DNA of 11,560 bases from CAZQYC01 sp043746555. GTDB lineage: Bacteria; Pseudomonadota; Gammaproteobacteria; Steroidobacterales; Steroidobacteraceae. Below are positions 4,561 through 9,477 of the stretch, piece after piece (position 1 is the stretch's first letter; each line of letters starts with the position of its first letter). The notes under the pieces are model-generated. The model made no database searches. It was given only the letters and a program-made list of their open reading frames with translations, and was not told the DNA's origin. Location of the stretch: NCBI GenBank assembly GCA_043746555.1, contig JAYTQU010000014.1:1-11560 (forward strand), read 5' to 3'. The translations under genes were made by a program, and so were the position numbers.

Positions 4561-6483
4561 CTATTTACCGTCGACCGAGTAGGCGAGGATCACGTTGTTG
4601 GGCGTTCCACCCAGCATGCCGTTGTAGCCGGAGAGTACGACCATCATGCCGTCGGCAAACACCGCTCCACCGGCATCTAATGCACCGCCGCGCTGATCGA
4701 TATAGCCGTTCACCGTGTTGTATTTTCCCGCCGCGGTGTCCAAGTCCCAAGATATTTGCCCGGTCTTGGGATCGTAAGCGCGCAAGTGACCGTCCATGGT
4801 GCCGGCAATGAGTGCGCCCGGAATCATGGAAGGCGCTTGCGAATTTGCATTGATGCACACCGTGCCCGACATGCCTTCGTCGCGCCACGCGCAGCGAACT
4901 TTCGGTGCGGGCGTGTACCAAACGATCTCGCCGTTCACGGGATTAAGTGCGTGAATACCCGGTCTACCGCCCGCGATATCCGCGTTCGCGGCATAGATGA
5001 GTTTGCCGTCGGTGGCCATGCCCCATTCGATGCCACCCAAGGCGCTGCCTTTACCTAAGCGTGTCTGCCATATCAGTTTGCCGTTCACCGGATTTAGAGC
5101 GTAGACCTGCGAAGATTTTTGTCCCGCGATCAAAACGTCTTTGCCCTTGGCACCTTTGATCAGAAATGCCGGTGCGCCAAAGTCGGAATCGACGCCGTTC
5201 TTCTCCGGGCAATTCGCCGGCGACGTCGGTTTTTTCACGGCTGGGCAACCGGACAAATAAACATCGCCCACGGTCAGTTGGCGTTTCCAACGAAACGCGC
5301 CGGTTTTGAGATCAAGCGCGATGACGGCTTCGCTCGAATCTTCGGGAACATCGACGAATGAATCGCCGGTCGTGACATAGATTTGCTTTCGCTTGGCATC
5401 GATGGTCGGCGTCGACCAAATCGCGGCGCCGGCCGGGCCATACGTTTGTACGCCGAGCACATTCTTTGCCAGCGGTTGCGGTTCGGGCAGCATGTAGGTT
5501 TTCCAAATGATCTGGCCGGTTAATTTATTGAGCATGACCACCGATCCGCGCGCGGTACAGCACTCATAGTTCGGCGCCGTTGCGCCGGTTTCTTCCCAGG
5601 TCGATACCGGCACGACAACCCAATTCTTGTACACCACCGGCGAACCGGTCAGAACTTGTCGCGGATGCGTCTCAACGACGGTTTCCCACAGTTTTTTGCC
5701 GGTGGCTGCGTCGACTGCGTAAAAGACTTTATCAAAATTGCCGAAGTAAGCCGCATAGCCGCTTGGCGATTTCGAATTCTTATCGATGACTAAAGTCGTG
5801 CGCACGCCGGATGTCGAATCGAAGCGCCAGTACGCGCAACCGGTCTTCGCATCGAGCGAATACACCTTGCCCGCGGAACTCGAAATGAAAACGCGCCCGC
5901 CCGCGATGATAGGTTGGCCATAGCGTCCGCCGATAAAAGTAAACGACCACTTGACTTGTAGACGCGACAAATCTTCCGCGCGTAAACCGGGATTGCTCTG
6001 ATACCGATGATTACTAGCATCGGGACTCCACCCATTCCAATTCGAACCCGACAAGCTGAAGCGAGGATTTGATTCGCAAGCGGGCGGATTGATTTGCGCG
6101 GGAATGTCTTTTGGCGGTCGCCGGCCGGTGATAAAGGTGGCGACAGCGTCGATTTCGTCCTCGGTGAGTCCCGCGTCCTTGCCTTGAAATTTCATCACGC
6201 CGGAAGTGAGTGCCGCAACAATTTGGTCCGGCCAGCGCTGTGCCAAATCCAATTTGCTTGGCGCTCGTTCGACGCTCGGCTCGTGACACGATGCACAGTG
6301 ATCGGCAAATACTTTTCCGCCGTCGGGGCCGCCACCGGGCGGCAACGGCTTTGCGGGCGCGCGTCGATCGACGCCGGGCGGCGCGGAGTCTACCGCATAG
6401 GCGTTTGCGCCGATGCAGCTCGTCAACAGGATCAAAAGCGTAAATGGCAAAGCCGGAAGTGTGTGTCTAGCGAGAAATCTCAT
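4561..6483 (-). CDS. Exported cytochrome c-PQQ quinohemoprotein, polyvinyl-alcohol dehydrogenase type
   Basis: The 640-residue product has an N-terminal signal (hydrophobic core about 9-22) with either a lipobox LTSC at C23 or a normal cleavage site near AYA-30. A small cytochrome c domain follows, with CASCH (C63, C66, H67) and probable axial M97. Residues about 140-640 form a PQQ beta-propeller with repeated [A/V]-x-D/N-x-x-[T/N]-G-x-x-x-W blades (DAKTGCAYW, DAATGKKLW, NPVNGKLIW, DPKTGQISW). A vicinal Cys pair C308-C309 (ECCTARG) recalls the disulfide ring near PQQ in alcohol dehydrogenases. Heme N-terminal to the propeller, and the length, match polyvinyl-alcohol dehydrogenase (about 639 residues), unlike type II alcohol dehydrogenases, whose heme is C-terminal. 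It likely oxidises an alcohol in the periplasm and passes electrons to cytochrome; the substrate is not predictable. The start at 6483 has GGAG; ATG 6537 would spoil the signal peptide. Confidence 0.82.
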   Translation of the reverse strand: MRFLARHTLPALPFTLLILLTSCIGANAYAVDSAPPGVDRRAPAKPLPPGGGPDGGKVFADHCASCHEPSVERAPSKLDLAQRWPDQIVAALTSGVMKFQGKDAGLTEDEIDAVATFITGRRPPKDIPAQINPPACESNPRFSLSGSNWNGWSPDASNHRYQSNPGLRAEDLSRLQVKWSFTFIGGRYGQPIIAGGRVFISSSAGKVYSLDAKTGCAYWRFDSTSGVRTTLVIDKNSKSPSGYAAYFGNFDKVFYAVDAATGKKLWETVVETHPRQVLTGSPVVYKNWVVVPVSTWEETGATAPNYECCTARGSVVMLNKLTGQIIWKTYMLPEPQPLAKNVLGVQTYGPAGAAIWSTPTIDAKRKQIYVTTGDSFVDVPEDSSEAVIALDLKTGAFRWKRQLTVGDVYLSGCPAVKKPTSPANCPEKNGVDSDFGAPAFLIKGAKGKDVLIAGQKSSQVYALNPVNGKLIWQTRLGKGSALGGIEWGMATDGKLIYAANADIAGGRPGIHALNPVNGEIVWYTPAPKVRCAWRDEGMSGTVCINANSQAPSMIPGALIAGTMDGHLRAYDPKTGQISWDLDTAAGKYNTVNGYIDQRGGALDAGGAVFADGMMVVLSGYNGMLGGTPNNVILAYSVDGK

Positions 6484-6489
6484 CGTAGT

Positions 6490-6493
6490 CTCC
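6490..6493 (-). promoter_or_regulatory. Ribosome binding site GGAG for the quinohemoprotein gene
   Basis: On the minus strand GGAG lies 6 nt before ATG 6483. No such site precedes the in-frame ATG at 6537, so the shorter protein with a clean signal peptide is preferred. Confidence 0.7.
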
Positions 6494-6533
6494 AGTGATT
6501 TGACGCAATCATTCGGCATCGCGCCGAGCGTGA

Positions 6534-6905
6534 TCATTCACGATTGGTTAACTTGTAAAGACGAAGTTGGTCGTTGAATTCATCGGCGCGCGCTTGAATA
6601 TCTTCCTCAATGCCTCGATTGCGTTTGTCGGCCATCAGCTTTACTTGCCGGATCATGTCGACGTTGTCGCCCATCTTCGCAATGCGCGCTTTGACATCTT
6701 GGTCGGTGCAAGCCAAGTAATCTTTCGCCGCTTTTTGATAGCGCTCCAATGTGAGTCGAGCAGTTTCCATATCGGCCGCGGAGGCAGATTCGCCGTTCGG
6801 CACCGGACTGGGCGGCTTGGGCAAAACGCAATCGGCGAAGGCCGTAGTCGCGAGGACAATTTGTGCCGCTAGGCCGATTGAAATCGCAAATTTGGTGAAT
6901 GTCAT
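6534..6905 (-). CDS. Small secreted helical protein with two cysteines, unknown function
   Basis: From ATG 6905 the product has 123 residues: a signal peptide (MTFTKFAISI, hydrophobic to about 20, cleavage near AFA-24), then ADCVLPKPPSPVPNG, then long charged helices with a second cysteine in KDYLACTDQD (C26 and C66). The pattern C-x3-P-x2-P-x2-P-x-G, then M-x2-A and Y-x2-C, recurs in uncharacterised proteobacterial proteins of this size. The two cysteines could form a disulfide in the periplasm. It has no CxxCH heme motif. Its stop lies about 50 nt before the quinohemoprotein start in the same direction, so the two may form an operon and a partner role is possible, but this is inference. The frame is open to ATG 6995; I prefer 6905 because it places the signal peptide at the start. 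Neither start has a good ribosome site. Confidence 0.7.
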   Translation of the reverse strand: MTFTKFAISIGLAAQIVLATTAFADCVLPKPPSPVPNGESASAADMETARLTLERYQKAAKDYLACTDQDVKARIAKMGDNVDMIRQVKLMADKRNRGIEEDIQARADEFNDQLRLYKLTNRE

Positions 6906-7054
6906 AGCGTGAACCCGACCGATTGACCGCATGTAGGACTGTTTGCCGCAGGAGTTATCCAGGATTGATTGGTGCAGTTGTTTGGTACGACTCATTGGAC
7001 TTCGGCAAACTCAGATGCAGCGGCAAGTCAAAGTTAGTGACCACAACAGCTTCG

Positions 7055-7081
7055 CTATCGGCAGATCAAGCCTCGCCTTGA
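7055..7081 (-). promoter_or_regulatory. Candidate sigma-28 promoter upstream of the secreted two-cysteine protein
   Basis: On the minus strand TCAA (7081-7078), exactly 15 nt, then GCCGATAG (7062-7055), agrees with TMAA-N15-GCCGATAA. The start would be near 7048, giving a leader of about 140 nt to ATG 6905 or about 50 nt to ATG 6995. It would place a non-flagellar secreted protein, and perhaps the quinohemoprotein, under FliA. Confidence 0.45.
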
Positions 7082-7139
7082 GTCAAAGGATGTACGCTTT
7101 TATTTATCGGCTGCGGGGAAAGGACTAATTCGAGGTCGG

Positions 7140-7427
7140 CTACGGTTTCTTCTTTCCCGCAACGCTCCACGCGAACGCCAATACGTGTGCGACGGCGATC
7201 CACAGTTCGCGAGGAATTTCTCGATTGAGATCGACGCGCGCTAATGCACTTGCGAGTGCGGCGTCTTCTTCTAGCGGAACATTATGTTTGCGCGCGGTCT
7301 CGACGATCTTCTTGGCGACATCGCCGCCGCCTTTGGCGACGACGCGCGGCGCGCCGCGACCGCCGTAATGCAGCGCCACTGCCATCGCTGGGCGTGGTTT
7401 GTATTCCGTTGTTTGCCGCTCGTTCAT
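7140..7427 (-). CDS. FlhB C-terminal-domain-like protein (EscU/YscU/HrcU family, stand-alone)
   Basis: This 95-residue protein corresponds only to the cytoplasmic C-terminal domain of the flagellar export switch FlhB: MAVALHYGGRGAPRVVAKG, then A-x-KIVETARKHNVPLEED, then LASALARVDLNREIPRELW and AVAHVLAFAWSV. All these blocks align with FlhB after its autocleavage site. The NPTH motif is absent, replaced by KPRPAM just before AVAL, and there are no membrane helices. It therefore cannot self-cleave in the normal way. Stand-alone proteins of this kind next to a FliK homologue are known (for example Bacillus YlqG/YlqH), with poorly defined function. The start ATG 7427 overlaps the fliK stop by ATGA, indicating translational coupling. 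A basic KKKP tail ends it. A regulatory role in export-substrate switching is plausible but unproven. Confidence 0.85.
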   Translation of the reverse strand: MNERQTTEYKPRPAMAVALHYGGRGAPRVVAKGGGDVAKKIVETARKHNVPLEEDAALASALARVDLNREIPRELWIAVAHVLAFAWSVAGKKKP

Positions 7428-8632
7428 ACGCGAATGTCCAACAGCGGAGTCGCGAATAACGGCGCAGCGCCCGGTGCACGCTCCTCGGTCGGCATGCCGT
7501 GCAGGCATTGCACACGATCGACTTGCAAGCCGGCATCTTGTAGCACCGCGATCAATTCTTTCGAGTGCGTTTGTAGTTGCGCAAGCAGCTCATTCGACTG
7601 CGCGCGAAGTTGCACGCCGACGCGCGTTCCGTGCAATGTCACGCGCGCGTGCAATGCACCGCCGACACGTAAGTCCATCGCCGCTTCAACGGTCCAATTT
7701 TGTTGGTCGTTGCCGCCGTCACCGCCCTCGCGCCTGTCGCGCTCGAATCGAAAGCGAATCGTTTCGGGATTGCCGTCGTGGCGAAATGGCAGCTCCAACA
7801 ACCACGCGGAAGCAGCGCTACCGGCTTCGGCGTTCACTAACTGCAAGGTATTAATTCGCGCTAATGCGCCATCGGTTTGACCGGCGAGTTCGTTTATTGC
7901 ACGCGCTACGGTGTCGATGTTGACGAGCGTCGCCGCTGCGCGATCGAGCGGTGCGAGCGAGCCGCGTAGACTCGGTAACGGCGCGGTTTCGAGTGTATCG
8001 CCAAGCTGCGTGGTTGCGCCGGAGCGCGTGAGCGCTTGCTTGAGCGAACTCAGCAATGCTTTGATATCGCGTGCGACGGCTTGTTGCAATTCGCTTGAGT
8101 CGCCAGTCGCGAGAGTTTGCTCCAACGAAGCCCCGGATCGTTTGACTGCGGCGGCAAGGCCGTCGGCTGTCGAAAGCTCTGTGTCGCTCGACAACGCACT
8201 CCAAAGTTTTTGCGCGGCGTCGGCGACTGGTTTGCCGAGCGCCGCCGCGCCACGCGCGTTGAGCAGTGCAAGATTCGCGAACAGCGGTGCCGAACTCGAT
8301 TGACGCGGTAGAAAGCGACGCAGTCCATCGTTGACCGCGGTCGCTTCGGGATCCTCGGCAAGTATCGATTCCAATGCAACGACGGGACGATCGCGTAACA
8401 CACGCAGTTGCAGTCGCTCGCCATTGGCCGGTCCAGACGCATCGCCGGAGGCGATACGCGCCGGAACCCGTTGCGATCCGATGTTGAGCCACAATTGTCC
8501 GTCGTCAATGTTGCGTACCGCAATCGCTTCGACGATCGCGCCGACACGCCATTGCGACATGAGACCTTCGGAAGCGGTTGCCGACGCCGCCGCTGACGAA
8601 GGCGGGTTGAGTGAGGAGACTTCGAGTCGCAT
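7424..8632 (-). CDS. fliK: Flagellar hook-length control protein FliK family
   Basis: The 402-residue product has a short beta-rich N-terminal part (about 26-92, QWRVGAIVEAIAVR through RLQLRVLRDRPVVAL). A long Ala/Ser/Leu-rich middle (about 95-265) follows, then a C-terminal Flg_hook-type domain (about 275-380) containing WLLELPFRHDG, TVEAAMDLRVGGALHARVTL, LRAQSNELLAQLQ and LIAVLQDAGLQVDRVQ. FliK monitors hook length and interacts with FlhB to switch export from hook to filament proteins. This N-terminal layout recalls the FliK/YlqG homologues paired with a stand-alone FlhB domain, so the main hook-length FliK may be elsewhere in the genome. ATG 8632 is the longest start; an internal ATG 8560 preceded by GAAGG 4 nt away is an alternative and would begin MSQWRVGAIVE. 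The gene ends in an ATGA overlap with the FlhB-like gene. Confidence 0.82.
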   Translation of the reverse strand: MRLEVSSLNPPSSAAASATASEGLMSQWRVGAIVEAIAVRNIDDGQLWLNIGSQRVPARIASGDASGPANGERLQLRVLRDRPVVALESILAEDPEATAVNDGLRRFLPRQSSSAPLFANLALLNARGAAALGKPVADAAQKLWSALSSDTELSTADGLAAAVKRSGASLEQTLATGDSSELQQAVARDIKALLSSLKQALTRSGATTQLGDTLETAPLPSLRGSLAPLDRAAATLVNIDTVARAINELAGQTDGALARINTLQLVNAEAGSAASAWLLELPFRHDGNPETIRFRFERDRREGGDGGNDQQNWTVEAAMDLRVGGALHARVTLHGTRVGVQLRAQSNELLAQLQTHSKELIAVLQDAGLQVDRVQCLHGMPTEERAPGAAPLFATPLLDIRV

Positions 8633-8675
8633 GGCTGTCGATTGTGTGCGCGATAGTGTGATCGATCTCCTCGCT

Positions 8676-8703
8676 TTATCGGCAGACCGCCGCTTGCACT
8701 TGA
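8676..8703 (-). promoter_or_regulatory. Sigma-28 promoter for the fliK/FlhB-like operon
   Basis: On the minus strand GCCGATAA (8683-8676) is a perfect FliA -10 element. TCAAGT (8703-8698) fits the -35, with 16 nt between TCAA and the -10 (usual 15). The predicted start is near 8669, giving a leader of about 37 nt to ATG 8632. Confidence 0.62.
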
Positions 8704-8819
8704 ATATGTCGTCATAGATTTCCGCCGTTCACGCGCTGCCGACACCGATTCTGTTCGCTGCGCTCGACGTAGCGGGGATTCCCGTAGCGACAACCGTGGC
8801 CTGGACAACGTAATCCGCC

Positions 8820-8846
8820 TAAAGAGCATCGGGGGACGGCCGATAC
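8820..8846 (+). promoter_or_regulatory. Sigma-28 promoter for the STAS-cheA operon
   Basis: TAAAG (8820-8824) and GCCGATAC (8839-8846), with exactly 15 nt between TAAA and GCCGATAC, agree with the FliA consensus at all but one core position. The predicted start is near 8853. cheA is a late, FliA-dependent gene in many gammaproteobacteria, which fits. Confidence 0.75.
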
Positions 8847-8972
8847 CGGTGAAGTACCGCGAACAGGCGGTTCGTCACGATTGCTCAGTTAGTTAACTTG
8901 TCACTTACCTTGCACGTACTTGTTCAGTTTCCTAAAAGTTTTCTCGTAAGCCAACTCCCTATAAGCCGACGC

Positions 8973-9467
8973 ATGAAACCCACCAAGCGCAAACGCAAAA
9001 TCGCGGCGTCACCGATCGTAGCGCCGGTTGCGGACGACACCTTGTCGCATGCCGCCACTGCAACAGCGCCCGGCGAATCAATCGGCGAGGCAGTCGTCAC
9101 GGCCTCTGTTATTTCGGAGCGTGTGATTCAAGTGGCGTCGTCGAATGGCGATGCGAGAACGCAAGGCGAACAAACCACGGTCTCCGCGTATTCGCTCGGC
9201 GCGAGTTGCACGATGCGCGAAGGCGCGATGTTAAAAGCCGATCTGTTGAAGCTGTTGCCGATTCGGCAACCTGTACTGCTCGACGTGAGCAGCGTGGAAC
9301 GCATCGATACCTCGGCATTGCAATTGTTGTGCGCGTTGGTTCGCGATCGTCGGGCAAAGAGATTGACCACACAGTGGGTCGGCAGCCCGTCGGTGTTCAC
9401 CGAAGCGGTGGAAAGTCTTGGACTCACCCAGGCGTTGAATTACACGGCGTTGAATTACACAGCATGA
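8973..9467 (+). CDS. STAS-domain protein in the cheA operon
   Basis: From ATG 8973 the product has 164 residues: a basic start (MKPTKRKRKI), a low-complexity Ala/Thr/Val segment to about 65, and a STAS domain at about 68-156. The domain shows VLLDVSSVERIDTSALQLL, in which T113 aligns with the phosphorylatable serine of SpoIIAA-type anti-sigma antagonists. STAS proteins act as phospho-switches in partner-switching systems or as MlaB-like subunits of transport complexes. Position just before cheA (10-nt gap) suggests an accessory role in chemotaxis signalling, but no anti-sigma kinase is visible in the window. The frame is open upstream to 8898; 8973 was preferred because the extra residues look non-coding, although no strong ribosome site is seen. 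The C-terminus ALNYTALNYTA arises from a perfect 15-bp duplication. Confidence 0.72.
   Translation: MKPTKRKRKIAASPIVAPVADDTLSHAATATAPGESIGEAVVTASVISERVIQVASSNGDARTQGEQTTVSAYSLGASCTMREGAMLKADLLKLLPIRQPVLLDVSSVERIDTSALQLLCALVRDRRAKRLTTQWVGSPSVFTEAVESLGLTQALNYTALNYTA
9431..9460 (+). repeat. 15-bp perfect tandem duplication at the 3' end of the STAS gene
   Basis: GGCGTTGAATTACAC occurs twice back to back (9431-9445 and 9446-9460). It is in frame, duplicating ALNYT, and lies just before the stop codon, so it lengthens the tail without disturbing the domain. It looks like a recent slippage event. Confidence 0.9.
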
Positions 9468-9477
9468 GTTACCGGGC

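Larger units (their letters stand above)
8633..8972. other. 340-nt divergent control region between fliK and the STAS-cheA operon
   Basis: No gene is seen here. The region contains sigma-28-like promoters facing outward on each strand (8676-8703 leftward and 8820-8846 rightward), about 120 nt apart. Between them is GTAGCG repeated around the palindrome GGGATTCCC (about 8769-8790). The rightward leader to ATG 8973 is about 120 nt long and AT-richer near 8890-8960, with no recognisable riboswitch. Confidence 0.65.

Noticed and set aside
7104..7111. Perfect sigma-28 -10 box GCCGATAA on the minus strand downstream of the FlhB-like gene
   Set aside because: At the required distance the sequence is AATT rather than TAAA/TCAA, so there is no matching -35; the neighbouring 7055-7081 site fits better.
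8050..8829. 259-codon minus-strand frame overlapping fliK
   Set aside because: Arg/Ser-rich product typical of an out-of-frame reading of GC-rich coding DNA; fliK in the other frame has clear family features.
8914..8930. Sigma-54-like TTGCACG-N4-TGTT before the STAS gene
   Set aside because: The invariant GG of -24 and GC of -12 are both altered.
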